From positions 1-64,000 of the IMG/VR virus record IMGVR_UViG_3300031952_002809: a stretch of DNA of 64,000 nucleotides; one strand, 5' to 3'. This document shows, piece by piece, positions 35,469 to 44,236 of this stretch (its first letter is position 1; the number at the start of each line of letters is the position of its first letter). This DNA comes from a virus. A program made the position numbers and the translations under genes. The notes beneath the pieces are model-generated. The model was not told where the DNA came from. It saw nothing but the letters and a program-made list of their open reading frames with translations, and did no database searches.

Positions 35469-36247
35469 GTAATGATACCAGTCTTGCTGTAGTCAATAAT
35501 GCAGTTATTGTTTCTGAAGCCTTGGAAACATCATTTGGAAAGTATGTAAAGAAGAGCAGAATATGCAATATATGCATTAGAAATGACGCTATGGAGATAA
35601 ACCAGCTTCGAGCTCGAGATCACATGTCATACCACGACATATCAGCTCAGAAGCAAGTAACCATTGACGCGCTTACCGTTCATTTCAAAAATCATTTCAT
35701 TATATCTAAGAACAATCAACAACTCATCGATCTCCGAGAAAACTCAAGTCAAGAATCTAATGAAATCGTTCAGAGAATATTAGAAGGAGAGATTGATTTC
35801 TTTGGTGGGGCTCAAAGCGTCTTATTATCAAAGATACAACGGTTAAGTCCCATACAGAATCGTCTCAATCATCTTTCAGACCAGCAAGAAATCGATAACT
35901 TAGATGATATCGAAAAGCAAGAGTACATACTGCTTAACAAACTTGCTGAAGGTATTGAAAATTCTATAATGACCGTCCATCAAATTATGGATAAGAAGTT
36001 ATTTCCTTCAAACAAAGAGGAATTAGTAAAAGCAACGTTATCATACAAACTCAGTGTTCTTTCTAAATTTGTCGATGACATTGTCACCGTTCTTATTGAA
36101 TTTGAAAAGAACCCTGAGTATCAGGAATTGGTACATCAGATACGACAGGCTTTGTCACAGCGTGTATCTGCCATCGAAACAATAATACTAAAATCAGGTG
36201 GTGAACTTCGAGCAATAGATATAGTAGAAGGAGGTACGAGTGAGTAG
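35465..36247 (+). CDS. DNA-binding-like protein with CxxC and helix-turn-helix (260 aa)
   Basis: Residues about 32-75 combine a CNIC pair with a helix-turn-helix-like stretch (YHDISAQKQVTIDALTVHFKNHF). The rest is helical with an oligomerisation-like C-terminus. This plan (N-terminal HTH, helical body) is seen in phage small terminase subunits and in some regulators, but the early position and missing large terminase leave the role open. The start overlaps the previous stop (ATGA). Confidence 0.55.
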   Translation: MSNDTSLAVVNNAVIVSEALETSFGKYVKKSRICNICIRNDAMEINQLRARDHMSYHDISAQKQVTIDALTVHFKNHFIISKNNQQLIDLRENSSQESNEIVQRILEGEIDFFGGAQSVLLSKIQRLSPIQNRLNHLSDQQEIDNLDDIEKQEYILLNKLAEGIENSIMTVHQIMDKKLFPSNKEELVKATLSYKLSVLSKFVDDIVTVLIEFEKNPEYQELVHQIRQALSQRVSAIETIILKSGGELRAIDIVEGGTSE

Positions 36248-36283
36248 AAATTTTTAAAATATACTTTTTTAGGAGAAATAATA

Positions 36284-38767
36284 ATGGCGATACAAGAGGG
36301 AAATCCGTTTGTGCAGCGCTTACCCCAGCAAGTTTGGATGGAGAATTATAAATGGGAGACCGATGAAACTGTATGGGATACATTTAGGCGGGTTGCAAAA
36401 TATGTTGCGTCAGTGGAGAAAGATAAAAAATATTGGGAAGAAAGATATTACAAATTGTTATCAGAGTTTAAATATATTCCTGGTGGAAGAATATTATCCA
36501 ATGCTGGAACAAATTTAAAAGGAACGTCACTTTTGAATTGTTACGTATCGGGATTCCGTGGTAAGAATCAAGATAGTATTTCAAGTATCTACGAGGAATT
36601 GGCGCGGCAGGCAAAGATTTTAGCATCTGAGGGAGGGTACGGCTGTAATTTTGACGTGTTGCGCCCACGGGGCTCCTTTGTTACGGGTATTGGTGTAGAA
36701 ACATCAGGAACAATTCAATTTATGGAATTATGGGACACATCTTCTACAGCACTAACTAAAGGAAGTGGCGGTTTTAAAAAAGATAACAAGGGTAAGAATA
36801 AAATAAGAAAGGGTGCTATGATGGCGTGCATGTCCTGCTGGAATCCGGGAATAGAAGAATTCATTACAGCGAAAAGAAATCCGGGGGCATTAACTAAATT
36901 TAATCTAAGCGTTCTTATAACAAAAGAATTTATTTCTTGTGTAAAGAAAAACTTACCGTGGAGTTTGGAGTTTCCTGATACCACTTTTGAGAAATACGAT
37001 GATGAGTGGGATGGTAATTTACGAAAGTGGAAGGAAAAGGAATATCCTGTTCGCACATGGAAAACTTTTGAGAGTGCTTGTGAACTTTGGGACTTGATCA
37101 TAACCTCGACCTATACAAGGAGTGAGCCGGGTGTTATTTTTATTGATAGGATTAATGAACTAAATAATTTATATTACTGTGAAGATATAACAGCTGTTAA
37201 TCCTTGCGCTGAAGAGCCATTGCCTATTGACGGATCTTGTAATCTCGGTTCAATTAACATAATTCAATATATAAATGAAAAGGGGGATGGAGTAGACTTT
37301 TCTAAGCTAAAAGAAGACATACCTGCCATTGTTAGATTTCAGGATGCAATTATTGATTTAACAAATTATCCTTTGGCGGGACAAAAAGAAGAAGGAATTA
37401 AAAAGAGACGGGTTGGGATAGGTTATACTGGATATGGATCTATGCTGTATTTGTTAAAAATTCCATATGCCTCAGAGGAAGCATTGAAATTTACAGAAAA
37501 AATGGTTAAGTTTATTACTAATCAAATATATCAAGCTTCTTCTGATCTAGCGCAGGAGAAGGGGTGTTTTCCTTCTTTCGATTCTGAGAAATACTTAAAA
37601 TCTAAATTTATAAAGCAAGCGCTTACTGAAGCTACTGTTGAGAAAATAAGACAGCATGGTATTAGAAATAGTCATTTGACAACTATAGCTCCCACAGGGA
37701 ACACTTCGATATTTGCTAATAATTGTTCAGGCGGTCTAGAGCCTGTCGTATCGGCAAAATATACTCGCACAATCATAGAATCTAACCCTCCAGAAGATTT
37801 AATACAACCTATTAATATTGATTGGGATTTACACACATATGAGGTAGAAAATGGTTGGGAATGGATTATGGAGGGGGATGAGTGGATACTTAGTAAAACA
37901 TTCAATGGCATAGTATATAAGATAGATAGAAACAGAGGACTCACCAGAGAAGAAGAAGTTTCTGATTATGCTGTATTACAGATGGGGAAAGATTTCGATG
38001 ATAAAGCTGAATATGCTAAAAATATATTTAATTTGAAAGTAGAAGAACATATAGAAACTATGAAAGTATTTGCTAGATATATTGATGCATCTATCTCAAA
38101 AACGATAAATGTTCCTAACAACTATGCGTATGAAGATTTCAAAAATGTTTATATGCAAGCATATGATTCTGGATATATCAAAGGCATTACCACATACAGA
38201 GAAGGAACGATGGCGAATGTTTTGTCTGTGAAAGGATCAGAGGCTAAGTACGATTGTGCGGAAAAAGAAACCCCCGAACGACCTAAGTCAGTACCTTGTC
38301 ACATTCATAGGATTACTGTCAAAGGGGAAAAATGGTTGGTGTTTGTAGGATTAGACGAAGGTCGTCCTTTTGAGGTTTTTGCTGGTAAGGTAGATTTGGT
38401 AGATGTACCTTCATCCATTACAGAGGGGAGCATTATAAGACTAAAAAGTGGAGTCTACCAATTAGAGTATGATGGTGAAATTATTATAAAAGATATTGGA
38501 AAGATATTTGATTCGAGTGCTGAGGAAGCTATTACAAGGTTAATTTCTCTACATTTAAAACGTAGAACGCCTATTTATGATCTTATTGATCAACTCAGTA
38601 AATCCTATGGAACGATTATTGATTTTAATAAATCTATAACGAGAGCACTTAAAAAGTATATTAAGGATCGAGAAACTACAGACAAGTGTCCGACTTGTGG
38701 GGCTAATCTTGTATATCAGGAAGGGTGTTTATCTTGCAGAAGTTGTGGAATGGCAAAGTGTGGATAA
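36284..38767 (+). CDS. nrdJ: Class II (adenosylcobalamin-dependent) ribonucleotide reductase
   Basis: The 827-aa enzyme reduces ribonucleotides to deoxyribonucleotides for phage DNA synthesis. Diagnostic features are the reducible cysteine in TSLLNCYVSG (Cys86), the radical-site motif NPCAEEP (Asn306, Cys308, Glu310), TTIAPTGNTSIFANNCSGGLEP and a C-terminal cysteine cluster (CPTCG...CLSCRSCGMAKCG). Only one subunit gene is present and no radical-generating small subunit or activase follows, as expected for class II. TAGGAG precedes the ATG. The dUTPase lies downstream. Confidence 0.88.
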   Translation: MAIQEGNPFVQRLPQQVWMENYKWETDETVWDTFRRVAKYVASVEKDKKYWEERYYKLLSEFKYIPGGRILSNAGTNLKGTSLLNCYVSGFRGKNQDSISSIYEELARQAKILASEGGYGCNFDVLRPRGSFVTGIGVETSGTIQFMELWDTSSTALTKGSGGFKKDNKGKNKIRKGAMMACMSCWNPGIEEFITAKRNPGALTKFNLSVLITKEFISCVKKNLPWSLEFPDTTFEKYDDEWDGNLRKWKEKEYPVRTWKTFESACELWDLIITSTYTRSEPGVIFIDRINELNNLYYCEDITAVNPCAEEPLPIDGSCNLGSINIIQYINEKGDGVDFSKLKEDIPAIVRFQDAIIDLTNYPLAGQKEEGIKKRRVGIGYTGYGSMLYLLKIPYASEEALKFTEKMVKFITNQIYQASSDLAQEKGCFPSFDSEKYLKSKFIKQALTEATVEKIRQHGIRNSHLTTIAPTGNTSIFANNCSGGLEPVVSAKYTRTIIESNPPEDLIQPINIDWDLHTYEVENGWEWIMEGDEWILSKTFNGIVYKIDRNRGLTREEEVSDYAVLQMGKDFDDKAEYAKNIFNLKVEEHIETMKVFARYIDASISKTINVPNNYAYEDFKNVYMQAYDSGYIKGITTYREGTMANVLSVKGSEAKYDCAEKETPERPKSVPCHIHRITVKGEKWLVFVGLDEGRPFEVFAGKVDLVDVPSSITEGSIIRLKSGVYQLEYDGEIIIKDIGKIFDSSAEEAITRLISLHLKRRTPIYDLIDQLSKSYGTIIDFNKSITRALKKYIKDRETTDKCPTCGANLVYQEGCLSCRSCGMAKCG

Positions 38768-38792
38768 AAAAATTTAATGAGAGGTATTTTTT

Positions 38793-38978
38793 ATGGAATG
38801 TGTAGTAATAACAGGAACAAGCGCAGCAGATCTTCAAACGAATATTAATGCATGGCTCGCTGCACCGGAATTTGAGATGACAGTTAAGTTTGTGTCTTTG
38901 TCTGAGGGAACTGTGGGAGCAGCTGTATTAAAGGCAATAATTTTCTATGAAAAAGCAACACATTCGGTTCGTAGCTAA
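38793..38978 (+). CDS. Unrecognised small protein (61 aa)
   Basis: The product has a compact alpha/beta look (MECVVITGTSAADLQTNINAW...). GAGAGG precedes the ATG, and the gene lies between the ribonucleotide reductase and dUTPase with short gaps. It may be a small accessory of nucleotide metabolism; this is only positional. Confidence 0.55.
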   Translation: MECVVITGTSAADLQTNINAWLAAPEFEMTVKFVSLSEGTVGAAVLKAIIFYEKATHSVRS

Positions 38979-38990
38979 GGGGTAGTTACC

Positions 38991-39476
38991 ATGCATACCA
39001 AGATAGATGAAAGTAATTTAATATATACGTATGAAAATGAAATTCCTATTGATATCGTACTTGATCCAGATTCGACAATACCTTCTTACGCTCATGTAGG
39101 GGACGCTGGTATGGATTTGGTAGCAAGTCAAGATACAACTCTTGCTGCATTTACTGCTCAAGCAGTTTCAACAGGAATAAAAATATCTATTCCTATGGGA
39201 TATGAAGGGCAAGTTCGTCCTCGTAGTGGGTTGTCTTTGAAAGGTGTTACTGTATATAACTCGCCAGGCACTATCGACGCAATTTTTCGGGGGGAAGTTA
39301 AGGTTATCCTTATGTACATACCACCATCTTCAGATAATATGGCATATGAAATAAAAAAGGGTGACAGAATTGCTCAATTGGTTATAGCTAAATGTTATCG
39401 TGCTCAATTGAATCCGGCACTGTTTCTTGTTGAAACTACAAGAGGTGCTGGGGGGCTTGGGTCAAGTGGGATATAG
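38991..39476 (+). CDS. dut: dUTPase (deoxyuridine 5'-triphosphate nucleotidohydrolase)
   Basis: The 161-aa trimeric dUTPase hydrolyses dUTP to dUMP and pyrophosphate, lowering uracil incorporation. All five family motifs are visible: AGMDL, RPRSGLS, GTIDAIFRGEV, GDRIAQLV and the C-terminal RGAGGLGSSG. AGGGG precedes the ATG. It fits functionally with the uracil-DNA glycosylase domain on the phage polymerase. Confidence 0.93.
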   Translation: MHTKIDESNLIYTYENEIPIDIVLDPDSTIPSYAHVGDAGMDLVASQDTTLAAFTAQAVSTGIKISIPMGYEGQVRPRSGLSLKGVTVYNSPGTIDAIFRGEVKVILMYIPPSSDNMAYEIKKGDRIAQLVIAKCYRAQLNPALFLVETTRGAGGLGSSGI

Positions 39477-39486
39477 GGAGGTAATC

Positions 39487-40170
39487 ATGGATTTGGTAAT
39501 GGATTTAACCGCATTAAAAACAGACAGGATTATTATTGTGGGTGAACTTCTTGGGGAATATGACAAACTCATTGGTTTGTTGTATCAACAAAAATTTTGC
39601 TTTAACGATACTCTTATCTTTACTGGAAATTTTATTGATGCTGATAAAGCTCTTGAACCCACAAATGAAAAGCAAATGAATGCTATAACCTTTGTACGGA
39701 ATACGATTAACACATATTCTGTTAAGGGTAAGAACGAATTTTCTTTTCTTAGAAAACTCGAAGATTCTGGAGATCCTCAATGGCTTTCTACCAACTCCAA
39801 AAGGGATGAAATCGTAAAATTTATTGATGAATTGCCCTTAATAATTAAGATTTCAGATTATATTTACATAGTGAATGCGGGAGTTCAACCTAATAAACCG
39901 CTCACTGAGCAAGATCCAGAGGTGTTTTACTCAATAAGTGAATATGATCCTGATAGTAGATTCTATCAGTTTGAGAATCCCTCTCATAAATCATGGTATG
40001 ATTTTGATATGTATGAGGGGGAAAGACTTCTTAAATTTTGCTTTGGTGGATCGGATTTGAATCAGATTGAGGTTCCTGCTGGGTATTGCCTTGGAAGAAC
40101 GGCAGGCAACCAATTGAAGGTTTTGGTATTTCGAAAGAATTATCCAAATCCTATTATACTGCAAGCTTAG
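39487..40170 (+). CDS. Degenerate PPP-type phosphatase (probable pseudo-enzyme)
   Basis: The 227-aa protein has the plan of lambda-type PPP phosphatases: an IIIVGELLG start, TGNFID, KGKNEF, DELPLIIKI and IVNAGV blocks in the right order. Every metal-binding residue of the family motifs is replaced: GDLHG became GELLG, GDLVD became GNFID, GNHE became GKNE and CHA became VNA. It should therefore be catalytically dead and may bind a nucleotide or phosphoprotein instead. The start at MDLVMDL has GGGAGG upstream; the frame is open further but overlaps dut. Confidence 0.7.
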   Translation: MDLVMDLTALKTDRIIIVGELLGEYDKLIGLLYQQKFCFNDTLIFTGNFIDADKALEPTNEKQMNAITFVRNTINTYSVKGKNEFSFLRKLEDSGDPQWLSTNSKRDEIVKFIDELPLIIKISDYIYIVNAGVQPNKPLTEQDPEVFYSISEYDPDSRFYQFENPSHKSWYDFDMYEGERLLKFCFGGSDLNQIEVPAGYCLGRTAGNQLKVLVFRKNYPNPIILQA

Positions 40171-40180
40171 GAGAAAAGTA

Positions 40181-40612
40181 ATGATGAGACAAATTCACCG
40201 CCATTCTATGAAAGAAGATGAGTACATTAATGAACTGTACCAACTGCTACGAAGAGGATCAGATGATTCTTCTATATCGGATTGGGTAGCTTCAAGAGGA
40301 CTTCGTCATTCAAATCAGATGCTTAAAAATACTTTTAAGTACGCTGGAAGAGAGGATTTGATTGAGTACCTTATCAAAGAGGAAGATATTGCTATAGGTG
40401 ATCCTATTCGCTCCCGATTTACTGGAAGATTCGGAAAAGTTACTGGCCTTCATAAAGATGGGTCTACCATTGAAGTTCTTTGGGAAGCTGGTGGCAGACA
40501 GCTTCTTAGCAAAGAATCTGTCTTTAAAATGAAAGAGAAGAATATTGATAGCGTGAAAGATCTGACCAAAGTGAAGTCAGTATATGATAATTACGGCGAC
40601 ATTGAGAAATAA
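40181..40612 (+). CDS. Unrecognised protein with SH3-like C-terminal half (143 aa)
   Basis: The N-terminal half is helical (MKEDEYINELYQLLRRG...). The C-terminal half (IGDPIRSRFTGRFGKVTGLHKDGSTI...) looks like a small SH3-type barrel of the sort seen in nucleic-acid or ribosome-binding proteins. TAGGAG precedes the ATG, and the stop overlaps the next start. Function unknown. Confidence 0.55.
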   Translation: MMRQIHRHSMKEDEYINELYQLLRRGSDDSSISDWVASRGLRHSNQMLKNTFKYAGREDLIEYLIKEEDIAIGDPIRSRFTGRFGKVTGLHKDGSTIEVLWEAGGRQLLSKESVFKMKEKNIDSVKDLTKVKSVYDNYGDIEK

Positions 40613-40923
40613 TGTATAGCCAAGAAGTTTATGATATCATTGAACGTTTGAAGGAACGTGTCAAAGATGATTTATTAGCAGATGATCTTAATATGCTTTC
40701 TCTTTATTCAGAAATGAGATCTAACGCATTATATGAATTGGAGAAGCATAATAAATCGCACATGCGCAATATTCAATCGCTTATGGAAAATTTAGATTCT
40801 GCTGAAGCTGCTTTTGATAATATGGAGATGAGTAATAAAACGCTTAAGGGTTTACTTCTTCGAGCTACAACAGATGCTGCAGCTGGAAAGAAACGGCCTA
40901 GCTCAGATGATGGTGAGGATTAG
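40612..40923 (+). CDS. Unrecognised helical protein (103 aa)
   Basis: The product is acidic and helical with a coiled-coil-like centre and a charged tail (GKKRPSSDDGED). The ATG overlaps the previous stop (TAATG), so it is translationally coupled. No family was recognised. Confidence 0.55.
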   Translation: MYSQEVYDIIERLKERVKDDLLADDLNMLSLYSEMRSNALYELEKHNKSHMRNIQSLMENLDSAEAAFDNMEMSNKTLKGLLLRATTDAAAGKKRPSSDDGED

Positions 40924-40928
40924 TACTA

Positions 40929-42221
40929 ATGCAGAATAAGTATAGTGCATTCTCTCCTAAAGATATTGCAGAGTATGTTTCGAATCTCTATGAAAAATTA
41001 AGTCATGGTCTTGATCTTACATTTAAAGAAGAGGATTTTCTTGTTGAGCTTCCAGATGATTTTCTTGAGGATGTGGATGAACTTAAACAATTCAAAACTC
41101 CTCTTGAAGAACAACCCACACAGCCCCGAGTAAAGCGTGTTAAACAAAAAAAGCCAACAGATAAAAAATTAACTACAGAAGAGGCTGATGAGCTATTAGC
41201 AGCATCTCCTGAAATGACAGTTCTTAATCAGTTCTTTCCCCAGGTATTTGATAATGATATTTTCTTTGCTGAAGAAGACCCCAGTGATATCGATGCATCA
41301 ATAAACACATTTATCTATTTACGGGACCTTGGTTATAAAACAGGTATGTGGGTTATTGGTCCTGAACATAAAGCAGACCATTGCCATCCCACTGAAAGAA
41401 GTGGCGGATTACCTATTTGTGATTATCTTAATTCCGCTTCGATTAATTTAGATGATATAATAACACAGGCACAGTCGTATGCAGACGCACATTCATTTTT
41501 TCCTCCGAAAGCCCTTATCGCACAGAGTCATCCTGGTTGCAGGTGCCACCTGGTATGCTTCCAGCCCAACTCACCAGAGGAAATACCAGATACAGCACCA
41601 GGCCTTCCTACGTTCGGCGAGCCGGAAGAAATACTGAGTTATAAGAAGCAAATATTTGAGAAACTTCAGACATTCCCTGTTGACCGGTGGACAATGCTGT
41701 CACCACTTATCTATATGGAAGTTAATCAAGCCGATGCACATATTGTTGATGAAGGTGATGTGTATCAGACGACGCCATATGTTAAAGAACAAAAATTATA
41801 TAAACAGAAATATAAGTCATCCTTATTTGATGAAGAACGTTTGATACATAGTGCCTCTGATTGGATAGATGAGATACAACCAATAAAAATATCAAAGAGT
41901 TATTTATTCAAATCTAGTATGGGTCCAGTACGGCCAATACCAAACACATATGTTGGATTTCAGCTTAGTGTAACTGATACGCACGCCATGGTATTTCTTG
42001 GCGATATCTCCAGAACAATACTTGCTCCCCGAGATTGTGTTGAAGCTATTGATCTCCATCCAGTATCTTTAGAAGAGATGGATTCTAACTCTTTTATGAG
42101 AATAGATGATTCGTACGGTCTGGTAATCCGAGTACTTGAAGACGGCAAAGCACAATGCTACTTACCAGATTTTGATGAAATTGTTTCCGTATACCCCGAA
42201 TCAGCATTTAACGTATTATAA
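40929..42221 (+). CDS. Protein with Mu gpF / SPP1 gp7-like cysteine motif (430 aa)
   Basis: Residues about 140-210 carry ADHCHP...LPICDYL...HPGCRCHLV, resembling the C-terminal zinc-like motif of phage head morphogenesis proteins of the Mu gpF / SPP1 gp7 type. An acidic and then Lys-rich linker precedes it, and about 220 residues of alpha/beta sequence follow. It is out of place among early genes, so it may instead be an enzyme using the same metal-binding fold. GAGGA precedes the ATG. Confidence 0.45.
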   Translation: MQNKYSAFSPKDIAEYVSNLYEKLSHGLDLTFKEEDFLVELPDDFLEDVDELKQFKTPLEEQPTQPRVKRVKQKKPTDKKLTTEEADELLAASPEMTVLNQFFPQVFDNDIFFAEEDPSDIDASINTFIYLRDLGYKTGMWVIGPEHKADHCHPTERSGGLPICDYLNSASINLDDIITQAQSYADAHSFFPPKALIAQSHPGCRCHLVCFQPNSPEEIPDTAPGLPTFGEPEEILSYKKQIFEKLQTFPVDRWTMLSPLIYMEVNQADAHIVDEGDVYQTTPYVKEQKLYKQKYKSSLFDEERLIHSASDWIDEIQPIKISKSYLFKSSMGPVRPIPNTYVGFQLSVTDTHAMVFLGDISRTILAPRDCVEAIDLHPVSLEEMDSNSFMRIDDSYGLVIRVLEDGKAQCYLPDFDEIVSVYPESAFNVL

Positions 42222-42256
42222 AATTGGATAAAAATCTATTTTATTTTAAAAAATAT

Positions 42257-42274
42257 TTGACATATAATTATGTC
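42257..42274 (+). promoter_or_regulatory. Promoter and operator of the RHH gene
   Basis: A perfect TATAAT lies inside an inverted repeat GACATA-TAAT-TATGTC, which is preceded by TT so that TTGACA overlaps it. A repressor bound here would cover the -10 element. The next gene encodes a ribbon-helix-helix protein, suggesting autoregulation. Confidence 0.5.
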
Positions 42275-42305
42275 TCGATAAAACGTAGGGTAGTTACGGG
42301 GGTAT

Positions 42306-42494
42306 GTGGTGCGGTATAAACTAAGTGACGAGAAAAGGAGCATGCCTGTTCCTATTTCTCTCAGACCAAAACATATTGAAATGCTCAAAGAACTTGAAAT
42401 TGCAAAACGAGCAAATCGATCCTCTGTAATACAAAATCTTATTGAAGCAGAGTACAAAGCATATATAAATTCACTCGTTGTGGAAAAGGATTAA
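42306..42494 (+). CDS. Ribbon-helix-helix (CopG/Arc-like) regulator
   Basis: The 62-aa product contains MPVPISLRPKHIEMLKEL...NRSSVIQNLIEAEY, the strand-helix-helix pattern of small dimeric repressors. The start is probably GTG (one of two adjacent), since GGGGG lies upstream; an internal ATG has its GGAG too close. A palindromic operator and a promoter lie just upstream. Confidence 0.7.
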   Translation: MVRYKLSDEKRSMPVPISLRPKHIEMLKELEIAKRANRSSVIQNLIEAEYKAYINSLVVEKD

Positions 42495-42496
42495 CT

Positions 42497-42973
42497 ATGG
42501 CTGAAGGATCTTTTAACATTGACTTGAAAGAATATAATGATAAAGTAGAATATGATGCATACATATCTAAATCTGTAGCATTTGATCCGGCCTGCCTTAC
42601 GTTAGAAAATGTTCATGATATTCAAACAATCATGCAGGAAATAAATGCATTGTCGTACAAATTATATTTTTATGGATATCTTTGTGACATGCAGGCACGG
42701 GTACTTCAAGAGATTGAAGATGAGTTTAGCAAATGGATGGCTCAAAAGTATTTTGTAGAGAGTGTTGATGATAAACAATTTAAAACAGAGAAATCAAAAG
42801 AACGTCACATTTATATGACATACATGGTAGAATATCAAAAATATGAGAAAGCAATCGCAAATGAGAAATACAAACTCTCTCTTCTTCAGAGAGTAGTAAA
42901 AAGTCTTGAAAATTATGGATATAAATTACATGATCTAAAAGACTACAATATGACCATCAGTCGTAACATGTAA
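42497..42973 (+). CDS. Unrecognised helical protein (158 aa)
   Basis: The product is helical and rich in Tyr and Lys with a coiled-coil-like second half (EYQKYEKAIANEKYKLSLLQRVV). AAAGGA precedes the ATG. It lies between the RHH regulator and the SSB-like gene; in many phages a recombination accessory occupies such a place, but no motif supports that. Confidence 0.55.
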   Translation: MAEGSFNIDLKEYNDKVEYDAYISKSVAFDPACLTLENVHDIQTIMQEINALSYKLYFYGYLCDMQARVLQEIEDEFSKWMAQKYFVESVDDKQFKTEKSKERHIYMTYMVEYQKYEKAIANEKYKLSLLQRVVKSLENYGYKLHDLKDYNMTISRNM

Positions 42974-42978
42974 CACCC

Positions 42979-43007
42979 TTGAATATTTTTACCCTTTGGG
43001 GTAATAT
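42979..43007 (+). promoter_or_regulatory. Promoter of the SSB-like gene with internal inverted repeat
   Basis: TTGAAT and TAATAT are separated by 17 bases. A TACCC-TTTG-GGGTA inverted repeat (42990-43003) overlaps the spacer and the first bases of the -10 element and could be an operator. The message leader would be about 60 bases. Confidence 0.65.
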
Positions 43008-43071
43008 AGAAAGTCCTTATGGGGACATAAACATTGCTCAATATGAGCGCAAAAAAACAAGGAGTAGCTTT

Positions 43072-44223
43072 ATGGACAATCAACAAGATCGTTTTGCTGA
43101 TGAAACTAATCGTATTAACGATGACTCTGGTGGGGAGAAAGAATACCCTGCTGAGATTAAGACCCCCTCGGGAACCTCAAATGTACTTCGTCTTCTTGAC
43201 GGATCACAATCTTTCAGAAAATATTCAATTAGTTGGTGCTTGTGTGATGATGATCAGATACGTCCTTTTATTGTTGAGAACGAGACTCAAGGAAAAGGTG
43301 TACTTGCTCGTATGCTAGGTGATGCTGATAATTTCTTTAAAGGCGGCTACCTTGAGTCTCGGAAGGGACAGTTTGGTAAAGCATACGTTCACCAACAAAA
43401 AGATCCCGAACTCTTTAAAAGAATAACAGAATACTGGAATCCTGGATATAATGGTACAGGTACCGCCAGACCAAAGAAAGAATATGTTTTCAATGCTATC
43501 CATCGCAATCCTGAGACAGTTGATGGAAGAACATTTAACTGGTGTGCTGAAAACAAACATACGAAACTGATTCGTCTTGGCCAGAGAGCTATGAAATCTT
43601 TAAAAATGGTTCGAGACAATAGCGGTGAATTTACTGTGTATGATATTGTTTTTTCTAAACAAGGATCTGGAGCAGATACTATTTTTGGTTTTATGAAGGG
43701 CGATATTGGTACACAATATAATGTTGTCGGACCTCTTACTGAAGCTGAATTGCAATATGAAAGGTATGACCTTGATTATATAGCCTCTCTTGCAAGTGCC
43801 GGATATGTTCTTAAAAATCTACGAAATTCTATTGAACGTATAAGTGCTGTTATGAGTGTTGGTTGGGTAGCTGAACTTGAAAAACAACAAGCTATTGAAC
43901 AAGCTGCATATGAGGCAGCTAAAAATGGTCAAGTGGATCAACAAGTTCCTCCTATTGTAACAACACCTCCGGCTGCTTCTATGGCTGCCCCCGCAGCACC
44001 AGCAGCTTTTGTACGACAGCCTGCAGTACGTGTAGCTTCTCCTCATGTTGAAGGAATACCACTTCAGCCGTGTGGGCATTGTCAGCAACCTATACCAGAA
44101 GGATCAATTACGTGTCCACGTTGTGCTGGCGTTCTTTTGTCAGATTGCGATATCTGCCACAAACCATTCTCGGTATTTTCTACAAAATGCCCTTTTTGTC
44201 TGACAGAATATAAAACGGTATAA
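43072..44223 (+). CDS. Single-stranded DNA-binding protein-like, with C-terminal zinc ribbons
   Basis: The start was placed at MDNQQDRF, with AAGGAG 8 bases upstream; the longer frame runs through the promoter. Residues about 30-260 resemble phage OB-fold ssDNA-binding proteins (VLRLLDG, KKEYVFNAIHRNPE, KLIRLGQRAMKSLKM, GEFTVYDIVFSKQGSGADTIF). A Pro/Ala-rich linker leads to four CxxC-type pairs forming two zinc ribbons, in place of the acidic tail usual in SSBs. Location next to RuvC and DNA polymerase fits. The SSB call is by pattern and context. Confidence 0.55.
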   Translation: MDNQQDRFADETNRINDDSGGEKEYPAEIKTPSGTSNVLRLLDGSQSFRKYSISWCLCDDDQIRPFIVENETQGKGVLARMLGDADNFFKGGYLESRKGQFGKAYVHQQKDPELFKRITEYWNPGYNGTGTARPKKEYVFNAIHRNPETVDGRTFNWCAENKHTKLIRLGQRAMKSLKMVRDNSGEFTVYDIVFSKQGSGADTIFGFMKGDIGTQYNVVGPLTEAELQYERYDLDYIASLASAGYVLKNLRNSIERISAVMSVGWVAELEKQQAIEQAAYEAAKNGQVDQQVPPIVTTPPAASMAAPAAPAAFVRQPAVRVASPHVEGIPLQPCGHCQQPIPEGSITCPRCAGVLLSDCDICHKPFSVFSTKCPFCLTEYKTV

Positions 44224-44236
44224 GAATATACATGGT

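Noticed and set aside
36284-38767. Group I intron or intein in the ribonucleotide reductase gene
   Set aside because: The frame is uninterrupted, of normal class II length, and all motifs are in order without inserted splicing blocks.
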